Positions 1 through 12,112 of a stretch of DNA of 52,869 bases are shown here, one piece after another. Numbering within the stretch: the first letter of the stretch is position 1; every line of letters begins with the position of its first letter. Under the pieces are notes generated by a model that saw nothing but the letters and a program-made list of their open reading frames with translations, ran no database searches and was not told the DNA's origin. Source of the stretch: Saccoglossus kowalevskii (Eukaryota > Hemichordata > Enteropneusta > Harrimaniidae); NCBI RefSeq assembly GCF_000003605.2, contig NW_003107602.1:234088-286956 (forward strand), given 5' to 3'. The translations under genes and the position numbers were made by a program.

Positions 1-1489
1 CACATGTAACTCAGAACATGTACATAATAATACATATGGCGTTATCCATAATTAAAAGAACGTTTGAGTTTTAAATCGTATATATTATATATATGTGTGA
101 AATTGGCGTAAACTTCCCCATTTTTCACGGAAAAAGAAAAGGTCGTGGCCGAGTTGCTAAAAAAACCTCAAAAATCAAAAAAAAAATCATCAATCAGTAA
201 GTATTATGACAAGGAAAACAAAACATCAGACGCGGAGAAGCGGTCAGCGCGTCAAAAGAGTTGTTAATGTATCAAGTTACCTCTCTCTGTGATTTATTTT
301 TCATTGAAATTATTTGCTTGTTTTCAATTAATTTTAGCGTACCTCTGCAATTTATTTTAGCATTGTCAGTTGTTTGCTTCATTGAATTAAACGGAGTTCG
401 TCCGGTTGCAAACAAAGCTGTCTCGCACCACCGAGCAAAACTTGCGAATGATCGAAGTACAGGTACCATTAGACAAAAGATACACAAAAGTTTGTATCTC
501 CCCGACCCAGTGCAATATATCCGGTTAGAATCAAAGCTCACGTGTCCCTTAATTGAGGGACCAGATTTTGCCGTAAATTAGGGATGGGATTTAGAAATAA
601 ATAAAATGGGACTTTTAAGGTGTATTTCGGACATTTCAATTATTCCTAATGCCTAAAATAGAGTCTAAGTTTTACCGTAGTCATTGACGCCTATTCAAGA
701 GTATGAGTAGCGTAAATGGGTAAGCTTCGTTTCGACAATGAGCTGTTATCACTGTAAACAATGTTAAATTATTCTTCACATGCTCAGTTTATTTTTTAAA
801 AATAATATCTCTCAGTCAATCAGAAACTCGGATTCACGCCTTCAGGGAAAGTCACGTTTGGACGCTCACATCGATTTTGTTTTTCGTTCGGCGGGCTGAT
901 GCCTTCAGTGTAGCTTTTGCCTCTTCCAACATAAAAATAATCTGAATCTTCTTTCTATCTCTCTTTCTTTTCATACCACGCATAATGTAATGATAAACAT
1001 TAGGAAAAAAACGCTGAGGAAATATAATGTTTGGTTTGCTAGCGAGCGAGAACTGATTTGAGAATAATTGCACATGCGCATGAATTGAATGAACTATGAC
1101 CCGTACAATCTCGATTTGCATATTGTCAATCAATTATTTGATTGCTCATGCAAATTAGGCAATTGGACATAAACATTGCCACGTGTGAGTGTTTTTTTAT
1201 TTTTAACCAGAAAATAAACAGCAATTTTAACGGTGTTTCAATAAGAATACATTGGTCAAATTTTCACAGAATGTTCTTTAGATAAAAATCTATATAAAAA
1301 ACGAAAAAAACTATTTTTGATTGAAATTCATAAATAAACTGCATCTCTACCTTAATTGTGATTAAAATGGTATCTCGTACGTGGTCACACGTGCTGCTTC
1401 AAGTTGTGTGACTTTATTTGAAGGTTAATGGTCGCCGCATTTTACATAGTAACGTCGTCATTCTCACTCGAAAAAGTCGCTTTAATGAA
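1..1489. other. AT-rich stretch, no gene recognised
   Basis: Only short open frames are present and none looks like a conserved protein or has convincing splice signals. The one structured element is an inverted repeat at 1114-1155, in which octamer-like ATTTGCAT and ATGCAAAT flank CAATCAA/TTGATTG arms. Confidence 0.6.
1114..1155. promoter_or_regulatory. Nested dyad with two inverted octamer motifs
   Basis: ATTTGCAT (1114-1121) is mirrored by ATGCAAAT (1148-1155). Inside them, CAATCAA (1127-1133) is mirrored by TTGATTG (1138-1144) around a 4-base loop. The octamer is the known POU-domain factor site. The dyad could be a regulatory site or part of an unrecognised palindromic repeat. No gene start is visible next to it. 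Confidence 0.35.
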
Positions 1490-2690
1490 AACCACAACAT
1501 ATCAATGTGATATTGAAGTGTTTACACGATATACTTAAACCACCACATACCATTGAGTTATTGCCATGTTTATCAGATATACTGAAATCACCACATGTAA
1601 AGGTGATATTACCTTATTTACTCGACAAATTGAAACCGGTTATATATCATGATATGATATTGCCGTGTATAAATGATACACTGAAACCACCAGATGTCAT
1701 ACTGACAATCCGTGTTTACACGATATATTGAAGACCATTACATTTCATTGTGATATTACCGTGTTTACACGATATACTGAAACCCATTACATATCATTAT
1801 GATATTGCCGTGTGTACACGATATATCGAAACCCACCACATATCATTGTGATATTCCCGTGTTTACACGATATATTGAAAACCTTTACATATCATTGTGA
1901 TATTGCCGTGTGTACACGATATACTGAAACTCATTACATATCATTGTGATATCACCGTGTGTACACGATATATCGAAACCCGCCACATATCATTGTTATA
2001 TTGCCGTGTTTACACGATATACTGACAATCATCACTGATTACATTTCATTGTGATATTACCGTGTTTACACGATATACTGAAACCCATTACATATCATTA
2101 TGATATTGCCGTGTGTACACGATATATCGAAACCCACCACATATAATTGTGATATTCCCGTGTTTACACGATATATTGAAAACCTTTACATATCATTGTG
2201 ATATTGCCGTGTGTACACGATATACTGAAACCCATTACATATCATTGTGATATCACCGTGTGTACGCGATATATCGAAACCCGCCACATATCATTGTTAT
2301 ATTACCGTGTTTACACGATATACTGACAATCATCACTGATTACATATCATTGTGATATTACCGTGTTTACACGATATACTGAAAGCCATTACATATCATT
2401 ATGATATTGCCGTGTTTACACGATATATCGAAACCAACCACATATCATTGTGATATTGCCGTGTGTACACGATATACTGAAACCCATTACATATCATTGT
2501 GATATCACCGTGTGTACACGATATATCGAAACCCGCCACATAGCATTGTTATATTACCGTGTTTACACGATATACTGACAATCATCACTGATTACATGTC
2601 ATTGTGATATTGTCGTGTTTACACGATATATTGAAACTGACACATGTCATTGTGATATTGTCGTGTTTACACGATACACCAAACCCATCA
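1490..2690. repeat. Minisatellite, 49-50 bp unit, about 24 copies, with higher-order repeat
   Basis: Diverged copies of a 49-50 bp unit run head to tail; each carries a CCGTGTTTACACGATATA-like core and a CATATCATTGTGATATT-like part. A diagnostic segment (GACAATCATCACTGATTACA) recurs at about 2024, 2325 and 2577, that is 301 and then 252 bp apart. This shows a higher-order unit of six, later five, basic units. Short open frames inside are by-products of the repeat. Confidence 0.92.
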
Positions 2691-5040
2691 TACATTACCG
2701 TCGCCATTGCCAAAATTATGCGAGTACGCTTGATTGCAGTCAATGGCATTAATGCGAAAACGCGATAAGGCGATTGCAAGAGCGTGAGAAATATAAGACC
2801 TTTTCTTCATGAAAAGTTATCGGTTATATACAGCTATTATTAAACGCGAACAGCCAACATGTTTGACTCATATACTTTAATGAACCTTAAGAAGGCTCGA
2901 TCGCTACATGAACAAAATGAATCCCATGGTACCATGGGATCTCACGGGATCTCTTTGCTACTTAAAGTCTCGTTGAATTATTCCATATAACGCTGTTTAC
3001 TAGTAACAAATTGTATTTTTCTATGACAGATCGGCTTTTTATTGTATTCTTTATAGGCTTGGCTGTGTTACTGTTCATTAATAAATATAAATGATATGAA
3101 ATAATATCCAGGACGCCCAATTTTATTCATCAACTTAGCAACGTGTGTTACAGACGGCCTGGTTATATGATAGCTCACATGTTCATTTCAGTGGGAGTTT
3201 GTCAACTGGCCTTTAACATGTCTGCGATGTCTGTGGTTAAATTTACACTCATATTATGTGATATACAGAACGACTTTCACTGAACACCGCGATTAAATGA
3301 TAAAACCAGTTGGTTTGGAAAATATTGCTAGCTTATCTAGGTTCTTTCCTGCCATCATCAGGGTTCCAATTGAAATATCATGATCGCAGCAATCAGTGAA
3401 ATAGTAGAGGCTATGAAGGAAGACGGGAGATGGGACACTATTTGAGAGACGAAAAACAAGTCTCGCATTTACATGTGAGGTCCGTTGTTCTTTGATTATG
3501 CTCCTGAACTCAAGCAGACGACCCCATCGGAGATGAAATGTCGAGGCCTTAGGTGCTTTATCCGACTAAAAAAAATTACCCCTTCCTCTCAAATAACATA
3601 TGTAAACACCCGGCCTATTTCGGAGTCCGGAGTGTAATATTTTCAAATGCATTCAGTGAGGCATGAATTTCGTTCTGGAGAAAATGCACTATGTCCATAT
3701 TTTCCTAATGGATTTTGATATAGCCTAAATGCTTTCATAAGGCCATATGTGAATGACGTAGACCCACAACCGGTCGCATTGGCGTCTTAGAAATTATTGA
3801 AATTAATCTTACAATGTGTTTTTGTTACAAGACTCCCACTAACTGTTATTCTCATCATTAAGATAAAATAAAAAGCCACTACCTTAGCGTGTTCCTCGTG
3901 TGTGCTCACAAGAAAACTCGAGTACTGAGTTTCCTTTGATCATTATCCAACGTGGAAATAATCTGTGAAAAATCTCATCCTCGTTCAGATCTGTGCTAGT
4001 TTGTGCGCACATTAAATGCGGTTAAACGTGGAGTAAAAATAATTTGCTATTGAGACGATAGCCTTTGTACGGTATATTCCTATTTCAATTAATGACCAGA
4101 ACGGGTAATTTGTAATACTTTTGTTTGAGCACATTGAATATAAATAAACATTGAAATTCTCTATAGCGTATGTATGCTATTTGTTTTGATACGCGCGATA
4201 ATAATCACTGCGCATGTGCAGCTGTCTCATTTCCACTAAAGGAATACTATACAGTGTGTTACACAGTCAAAATTTGTAGTATACAATAAATCGTATTCCA
4301 ACTAGGTATCGAAGAACAGTATTTTAAAATATTTGTTTTGTCCATATTGGATTTCTAAAATTTGCTAGAAGCCACTTCGACCATTCTCTTTTCCGTTGTT
4401 AAGTATGTTGTATTATTACACTGCAGGATACTCAATTATCTATTGTTTCTGATGGCATTGCCTATCTCTTGTGCGCCCTCAAACAGTGCTTTGTTTTCAC
4501 TCTGACTACTGTTCCAAGTACAATGATTACATAAATCAGAGGGGCAGTGAAAGCAATGGCGGGAGCTAACAGACCTCACGTTCTAAGTGACATCTTCGCG
4601 TCCATTTGCGTATAAGGGCTATTAAATCAGAGTTTCTTGTTATTGTGTTTGTTTGTCTGTTTGTAGAAATACATTAGTGCTAGACAGCATCCAGAGTCTA
4701 GCTACTGCTAAAGTAATTTGAAAACACACAATCACTGCTTGCATAACTCCAATCTGATTAAAATAAGACTCTGGTTGGCTTAATTTTTTAATTTGATTTC
4801 AATTTATTGTTTTTCATTATTAATTATAATTATTTGTCTTCTTATCGCTTGACAATTGAAAACAATGTCATGAAGTGAGTCTGCTGGTATTACTGTGAAT
4901 TGCATAATTACATGTTTCGGAATGAATATATTTTCAGGAGTGTCACGTCGAATTTAACCGCGTCACTCTTAATAAATTTTAATATATGCACGGCTACACA
5001 TTTTTCTGTCAAAATGTCGTAATCGTGGGCAAGACAGTAC
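2691..5040. other. Intergenic, no gene recognised
   Basis: No credible coding exon. A perfect 20-bp palindrome lies at 2921-2940. Fragments resembling the AGACCT...GATCTCG MITE ends seem to occur near 3400-3550 and 4590-4620, too decayed to delimit. Confidence 0.55.
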
Positions 5041-5129
5041 ATTAAAGCGGGGGAATCGTCACCTGTGCATGCGCCAAAATGCCATAGCCTGTCATGATTG
5101 TTTACAAACAAGCGTCTACCCGCTTTAAA
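5041..5129. mobile_element. Short MITE-like element with TTAAAGCGGG ends
   Basis: ATTAAAGCGGGGGAATCGTCACCTGT at the left and CCCGCTTTAAA at the right form a short terminal inverted repeat. A longer relative lies at 11387-11553, with the same ends and a shared interior (CACCTGTGC, GTCAT...TTGTTTACAA). No coding capacity, so non-autonomous. Confidence 0.65.
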
Positions 5130-5137
5130 CTTTCAAT

Positions 5138-5368
5138 AGACCTTAGACGCAAATGGTCGCCGAGATCTCGCTAGAAGTGAGGAAGCCACGAGACTTCTTT
5201 TTGCTTCTCAAATAGTGTTCCACCCCGTCATCACGTCCATTGTTTCAAATTCCATCGTTACATAAATCAATGGAATGAAAAGTGTCTCGTTGGAAAAGAA
5301 TAAAAGACTATTTTACTCGTGACTTTCTCGCTCTAAACGAGATCTCAGCGACTATATCCGTCTAAACT
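5138..5368. mobile_element. MITE, AGACCT..GAGATCTCG family, full-length copy
   Basis: The first ~60 bases read as an imperfect reverse complement of the last ~60. Both ends carry a GACG...GAGATCTCG core followed by a CACGAG segment. Length is about 230 bp with no coding capacity. Likely relatives are at 22395, 23421, 28601 and 45526. TA dinucleotides flank the ends, which would fit a TA-targeting transposase, but that is inferred. Confidence 0.75.
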
Positions 5369-8300
5369 AAACTGAATAAAAATTACGCATAGTTTAGTGA
5401 ATATGTATACCACAGCACAGATAGATGCATAGGCGTGCTGATAGGCTGGTGAATAAATGTATACAAACGACAAGATTTTCAAATATGAGGAAACTCGTAA
5501 ACTGCACGTTCAAGTTCAACACGTTGGTTATTACTACTATGTGTGACACCATCGTGGCCAGCGTGATGAGTAATCAATGATCATCATAAACTCGTCCAAG
5601 GACGTCTCACTGACTCACAACCGGCTAAATGTTGACGTATTGTAAACAAACCTTGACAAATTATAAGTTTTTGTATTTTATTTTTATTTACAACACGCCT
5701 AATGCGATGACATGACACTCACCACTCACCGTGAACTTTGACTCCTATTCAGCAGCATAATATGAACAGTCGTACATCATCTCAGTGACTTAATATGCAT
5801 TAATGGGTTTGCCAGTTCAACACCTTAGGCTACCGTGGTGTTCACACGTCTACCCACGTCAGTACCGTAATTGGGATACTCGGAATCTGTTGAATACACG
5901 TTTTTAGAATTTATTTAAATTGTGGTAACTTGCGCTTGCGTGACAAATACAGTTAATTGGGGGATCGATGAAGATTATAGTATATATCAAGCAAGAATTT
6001 ACGACGAGGTGAGAACATAAACTCGTTCGTATACCATCAGAAGCACACTACTCAAAATAAATTATAAAAATCATTCATTATGAAGGTCTAGGGTGAATAA
6101 TTAATATTTTATAACTGTATAATAAAAAAATGGGAGAGTTTGTTTTATGAATGCACATCACTTGCCATTCAAACCCTAATAGAAAACACGCGGGTTATTT
6201 ATTATGATCCACGATTATGAACGAAAAGAGAAATAATGACCGAGATACAATCCATACAGATACTGATATACCATATTTTAAGATGACCGGCTGACAGTCG
6301 TCATGTCGTACTACAGGTTTTTAGGAGTGCATATACAAGAAATGTCTTGGCGTTTAACAAGCAATTGTTAGCTATTCACTTTTGTCGGTTATTTTTGTTT
6401 TTGGTGACCCTGTCACTTGAGAACAAGTTTCAGCTATCGTGCGGTAGCCCGCTACACAGGGGGCATGTTCACTGTGTACTGGAACATATCACATAACACA
6501 TTTACGACCTCTTTGCGCCGTCATTCTTCAAATTAATCGAGCCGAATGGATCATACTGTAAAATCATTTATTTTCACTGACATTTAATTTCACTACTTTA
6601 ATGCTTTGAGCATATTCATTGTGTTTTAACTTCACGAATTTGTCAAAGAAACAATGAGATTTATTGTTATTTTTTATTGGATTTAATTTAGCGGACTATA
6701 ATTATCAGCAAAAAAAAGCGAAATTTAAACCCAGTGAATAATTAATACATTTACAGTATATTTTGTAATTGCCCAATCGGCAGGTCGGACATTGAACCTA
6801 CACAGTGTGACCACGCTAACAATTACGTCACATATGTTTGATAACGTGCGCTTTCTTGAATATAAAGGATATATAAATATATCGAAAACATAAAAAAAAT
6901 TAACAATAAGATACGTGGACTGTAATTCAAACTGTATACCATGTCAAAGTCCAACATGCACGAAAAATGAACTTGTTAGTTTAAGTAGTAAACCGAGCTG
7001 TACATTTACTACCAATAAAACAGGTGCGAGGTTTGTGCCATCAAGGATGGTACCATATATCGATTTGATGATTCCACACCGAATAACAAAAGATACCCAC
7101 GGGATTTAATGATCCGAACTCCCAATAATGTTTATTTATAAATTATCGTTACAAGAAATAACAATATTTTTTTCGAAGAAGTTGATGACGTCACTTGTAC
7201 AAAGCATCTCAACGAACTTTGAATGTATCATGCTATAGTGGGATAACCTCGTATTGCGTTTAGATGTCTTTCCTTTTATACCGTTAAATCTTTTGACTTT
7301 ATTTTATTAATTTTTATTTTTATTATTTTGTAATTTGAATAAACAAACACTAACTATTGTAGGAGGAGACGCTTAGTTTACGTCATTTATTATTCAGGAG
7401 TTAGGGAATGAGAGTTCAGTTCGCTAATAAGCTATCACTTGCGTGCTCCCACGATACACATAACATACTCTGCGTCAATTTATACTTTCGTTTGAACTAA
7501 ATTCTACTATAAAGCATCATTTCACTCCTACGGTGTACACTTTATATTGAAACATTCGCAGATCGAAGTCTTTTTTGTTTTATAACCGGTTTGATTGCTC
7601 CACACAGGTAAGTACAGAATGATCTCATTTAATATTCATAAACATTCTATGTTAGCAAGGAACGAACGTACAAGTTATTTCTATCTATTACCGACAGTGT
7701 GCCAATATACTAGTATGCGTTGAAAACAAAATAGTCTTAGGCACAACTGTTGATGACAAAAAAACAGCTATTGTAATTGTATTTACCCATTGTCTTTTAA
7801 TTATATATGTCAGTTTTATTTTTGAATGCACTCCGACGATCATTGCGCTGTATTGTACTTGTAAATATTGATAAATAACGTTTCTGGTCAGAATTGATAC
7901 TATATTCTCGTATGCCCAGCGGCCATATCTAACTTGAGTTGGATTATCTATTCAATACTCCTTAAAATACTTTATACCACAAAATATAATGATTGGAAAT
8001 TGATATTAACGACTATCGTGTTCAACATATATCTAGAATAAATTTTATAAATAAGAACTAATGGAAATAAAGTCAGCTTCAAAGGTATTTATGGTTTAGA
8101 CAATTTAGATTTACGGTTTTAATAAATATAACAATACTATTGCTGGGTCTGAAAATACAGGCATGAAAACTCATGGAAATAATCTTCGGAATTATATACT
8201 ATACTTCATACACCGATTTTTATCTCGTTCATAATTACTTATCTGCAATCAGATATGCATATTTGATTGTTATCACGTTTGAAGCCCCCGGGTTTAATAA

Positions 8301-8606
8301 GCACAGGTTCTCGGAGTACGTACCTATCATCCATTTAGATAATGGACCAATGCGCCTATAGCAGCCTGTATTAAACTTACCTAAGGCAACTGAAAAAAGG
8401 GAATGTCCACGTTTTCTTCACACACAGCGCAGTGAATGTAGCATCCACAATCATTGCAATTATAAATAAGTAACAATCTAGAGCACGTGTTTACTTTTCA
8501 CCCGTCTTTGCTCTATTCGCCCTATTACATTTTTGTTTTGTGTTAGATCCTAATTTTCTCGGGGTGACGTCGACTTTTTTTTTTTTTTTTTTTGCAATGC
8601 AGCTTC
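5369..8606. other. Intergenic, no gene recognised
   Basis: No supported coding exon. It contains the MITE at 6554-6758. A good donor (CACAG|GTAAGT) at about 7607 could end a 5' untranslated exon of the membrane-protein gene downstream, but nothing else supports this. Confidence 0.5.
6554..6758. mobile_element. MITE with TACTGTAAA ends, about 205 bp
   Basis: The left end TACTGTAAAATCATT and the inverted right end (TACTGTAAATGTATT when reverse-complemented) match, and the similarity continues imperfectly through a shared TTCACTG for ~40 bases. The ends resemble those of the elements at 25554 and 31414, but the interior differs. No open frame. Confidence 0.65.
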
Positions 8607-8626
8607 ATTTGCATCGCTATGCAAAT
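8607..8626. promoter_or_regulatory. Palindromic pair of POU octamer motifs
   Basis: ATTTGCAT (8607-8614), a CGCT spacer, then ATGCAAAT (8619-8626) form an exact dyad ending 115 bases before the signal-peptide ATG at 8742. Octamers are established binding sites for POU-domain factors. A promoter role is inferred from position only; the exact transcription start is unknown. Confidence 0.45.
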
Positions 8627-8741
8627 GAACACCACCCTTCAGTGCACCGGGTTTCGACTTGCGTACTACTATCTGATCAAGACAACGTCACACGTATGCC
8701 ATATTAACAGACCTCCACTTTACTCTAGATTGAATCTTGTA

Positions 8742-8865
8742 ATGCGCTTTCCGTGGAAAACCAGATATCTGGGATTGTTGCTTGTGATCAGTGGCATGAT
8801 TCTAATTGACGCAACGCAGCCATGGACGGATAGTAAATATCACCCAGACTTTCCACAGATACTAA
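8742..8865 (+). CDS. Signal-peptide exon of a small type I membrane protein
   Basis: ATG at 8742 opens 41 codons plus one base, ending at a good donor (CTAA|GTAAGTG, phase 1). The peptide has a basic start (RFPWKTR), a hydrophobic core at about residues 10-22 and a polar end (DATQ), as in a cleavable signal peptide. The mature part begins PWTDSKYHPDFPQIL. The frame is open further upstream, to 8592, but the signal peptide favours 8742. A related exon lies on the minus strand at 30283-30397, sharing signal peptide, W..D, PD.(P.)IL and a phase-1 donor after a lone A. The junction base A fits the TG start of the tail exon at 16545 (275 residues if joined directly) or that at 22821. The family is not recognised. 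Confidence 0.7.
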
Positions 8866-10665
8866 GTAAGTGAAATCCAATCTTCAGCTCAATAGACGAT
8901 GTACTCCTAGCATTAGTTTGAAAATAAGACAACAGACTGTCGACTGGCGATGACTTTTTTTTTTTATCCCGGGCCCCTGACAGATTTTCGCAGAAAATAC
9001 CTGTTGATATGTGTCAGTTTTCTCAAATTTTACATTAGAGGGGTTTGGTTGTTTATTCCATGAAATAACTTTTGTGCGTGGGCCCGTGTGAATTGTAAAA
9101 ACCCTATAGATGTGTTTTGTTTACTGTTAGATTATTTAAAAACTTGCAATTCAAATTTAGATCAATAAACTGTATAGAATAAATAACCAAGTACATCGCA
9201 ATAAGGTTATCTGTAAAACAACTCATCTATGCAGTTTTCGTCGGAATCCATATGTTATTACTTTCGCGGTTCACGACTTTCACTTCCCGCGAGTGTCACC
9301 TGATTAGATCACCACATTTCACTTTTTTACCACCTGATACGGTTTTTTATTTTGCGGTTTTCCCCTTCAACTTACGTACATCTTTCAATTGCACGGTTTT
9401 ACATGTGACGCAATCTCGGTATTCTGAACATTTTACATTTAACGTAACATTCACTTGACTTGAATACTTGTATAATCAATACTTGTATTTCACCAATCGC
9501 CTAACATAATATTACGTATGAATTGGTTGCTAAGTGTCACGTCACATTCACCCCCAAAATCTTGCGTGATTAACTACGCGAAGTTCAAGCTACTCAATTT
9601 GGTTCTCTCTCAGAAAATCTTTTTTTGTCTCGTAAACATATAACCTAACTAACACTCATGTATCGAAATGATACTTCTGTTTTGCTTATTTGGTAAAAAT
9701 GTCACTTCGTATCGTATTGATGATTGTTCGTACTTTCTAAATTATTTCATTTCATCGTAGCTCATGTTGTACTGTCGTCTGGCAGAGTGATGGTAATAAA
9801 AATACATTTGGGGGTATTTGAGTTGCATAATCATGTATTCCAACCCGAAATGGCACGGAGTGTTTGTCGACTCGACGATAACATTGCGTAGCGTCTGTAC
9901 AAATACGATTCATGCAACGTGACAACTGACATGATCTCCATTATGTACTTAAAATTACAGTTAATGAGAGTTGTATAAAAAACCGCGATGTGCAACGATT
10001 AAACTTTCTATTCAGAACAATACTCTTTATTTTCTTGTCGCGTTTTTTTTCTTACATCTCAATTATTTACTGCACTTCGATGACCCATATAAATGCAATC
10101 TTCAACAGTTTGTCCGCCTCAATAGACTCTGGTGATCCAAATTCAGGAATACGACATTTATTATTTACGTTTTAAATTAGCTCTTATGGCACGTACTTAC
10201 TATTGTTCTAATTATGTTGAGAGGCCGTAGATCGAATGAAAGCAGAAGATACACTGGATACATATATTAAATGTATATAAATATATGATATAATTATATA
10301 AGTTTACTGCGTGGTGTTACCAATGTCATCACACTCCATGATATCAATGCGTTGCACACTCAGGCTGCCATAATGCACGCGGTACTGTATTACGCTTGTA
10401 CTTTATCAGGCATTTAAAAAACAGATTAAGAGTTGTTTCTCCCTTGTGTCCACAAAAATGTGAAATCGTTGAAGTGTTGCGAAAACACGGCAATAGAATA
10501 AGACAATGACATATTTATAATCATTGAGCATAGAATATTATCCCATGTGAAAAAAAAAATACGCCAAACGAATACAATAGTGTGCCGTGAAAATTTAAAT
10601 TTTCCAAAATTTTATATTCAGTTCATTGTTGAATATAGTAAAATTATTCGTACTGCCTAATAGGT

Positions 10666-10979
10666 GATTTTCCGTTCGACTGCGAGATCTTGCGAGTTGC
10701 GTGAAAGACGATTTTTTTATATTTTGTAGCTCACACCGAAATGCCTGTCTTTGACAGGGAAATATTGCGTTTGAATACCCTAGTACTTCATCAAAATTGA
10801 CCATCATCAAATGTGTACAGCACATTATTAAGCATAGAAATAACCCCCCCCCCAATACTTTCGAGTTTGTCGAATCCCACGCGATGTTTGTCGCCACTAC
10901 GACGCTATGACTTTTGTTTGTCATGTTTTTACGTTCGATTTCACGCATAACGTGGGATCTCGCAGTCAACGGAAAATGG
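10666..10979. mobile_element. MITE with CCGTT..ACTGCGAGATC ends
   Basis: The left end GATTTTCCGTTCGACTGCGAGATC and the right end (reverse complement begins CCATTTTCCGTTGACTGCGAGATC) form a ~30-bp terminal inverted repeat. The right ~250 bases recur in the same orientation at 44118-44366, with a shared core containing GATGTTTGTCGCCACTACGA. No coding capacity. Confidence 0.75.
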
Positions 10980-11105
10980 TCTCTTGAGAACTACATCTAT
11001 GTCTCAGATCAAATGACGTCACGCGTTAACATTTGTTTTCAATAACAAACATATGCGTATCTAATTACAGATAATATAGTTTATAAAGCATTTCGTAGAA
11101 CACAG

Positions 11106-11154
11106 CGAGGCGGTCGTAGAATGGCAAATGGACAACTAGAAAGCTTATTTGGAG
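11106..11154 (+). CDS. Possible alternative first coding exon (weak)
   Basis: A CACAG acceptor-like site is followed by 49 bases ending at a good donor (GGAG|GTAAGA). An internal ATG at 11121 reads MANGQLESLFG and ends in phase 1, compatible with the tail exons at 16545 and 22821. Read as an internal phase-1 exon it hits a stop, so it could only be a first coding exon behind a 5' untranslated exon. There is no signal peptide, so the product would lack one. No homologue was seen. Confidence 0.2.
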
Positions 11155-11386
11155 GTAAGAACTTGTATATAATTCAAGAATGCGCATGCGCATAAATTAA
11201 TACGAGTTGTTAGAAGTTGTGGCAAATACAGAAAATACTGAAACAAGCGATGTAAAAAATAATGAATAATGCTTTTGCTGATTAGTATGCGGATAAACAC
11301 CAACTATTTTTGCCTTTTTATTGGAAACGTTCTGACATTACGCTTGACTGCATGTAGTAATGCCGTATCCCATATTTTTGGTCACT

Positions 11387-11553
11387 ATTAAAGCGGAAGA
11401 GTCATCACCTGTGCAATCGTCAGATGGCCATGGCGTGTCATTGTTTACAAGCAAGCGTCCACCCATGAGTCTTTGCGTTTTTCAGCGTGTGTTGTCATCG
11501 TCGCTTGGGACTCAATTCCCGCGCGTGCGCAGGTGACGACCCTCCCGCTTTAA
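11387..11553. mobile_element. MITE-like element with ATTAAAGCGG ends, longer copy
   Basis: Ends ATTAAAGCGGAAGAGTCATC and (reversed) TTTAAAGCGGGAGGGTCGTC form an inverted repeat. The interior shares CACCTGTGC and TGTTTACAAGCAAGCGTC with the shorter copy at 5041-5129. Non-coding. Confidence 0.65.
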
Positions 11554-11716
11554 ACATACATTTGTTGACTATGAGCTGAGGATTGTTTAAAAATCTTGGT
11601 TGATATTGCATGTGAAAGAACCAATGCTGTTTCAGACGTGGTCATCGTAACTTCGTTAATTAAAATATAGAAATGCGCATGCGCGTTAATTTACTGGTAC
11701 GTACTGTTAATACGCC

Positions 11717-12112
11717 ATGCTCCGCTCACTGCGAGATCTCGCGTGACCAAGCGTTACGTCCTTAACCATCATCCGGTGGTCGAAATCCAAGCTGTATCAT
11801 ATAAAAACGACTACCAGTATTGGTTAAGCAATGATCAAAGACCAAATTTTATGATTAGACAGTCAAATTAAGGGCATGATCGCTGCACTTTATCGGAATA
11901 CAATGGTCAGACTGTTGGCAACTGCAATGGGAGTAGAATTTGATGTCGAAACACCAAATTTATGTAAAAGGCTCTTGAGCCGTAGCATTGTGAGTTTGTC
12001 GACGGATCGCAAGCGTGGAAAATAGTACATCGCATAACGTTATGCTAGGACGATATTTTGAAGCAAAGCTTGTCAGGGTATCTCGCGGGATCTCGCAGTG
12101 AGCGGAACATCC
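11717..12112. mobile_element. MITE with TCCGCTCACTGCGAGATC ends, ~395 bp
   Basis: The left end (CTCCGCTCACTGCGAGATCT) and the right end (reverse complement TTCCGCTCACTGCGAGATCC) match over about 25 bases. The ACTGCGAGATC core is shared with the element at 10666, so the two families may use the same transposase. Non-coding interior. Confidence 0.7.
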
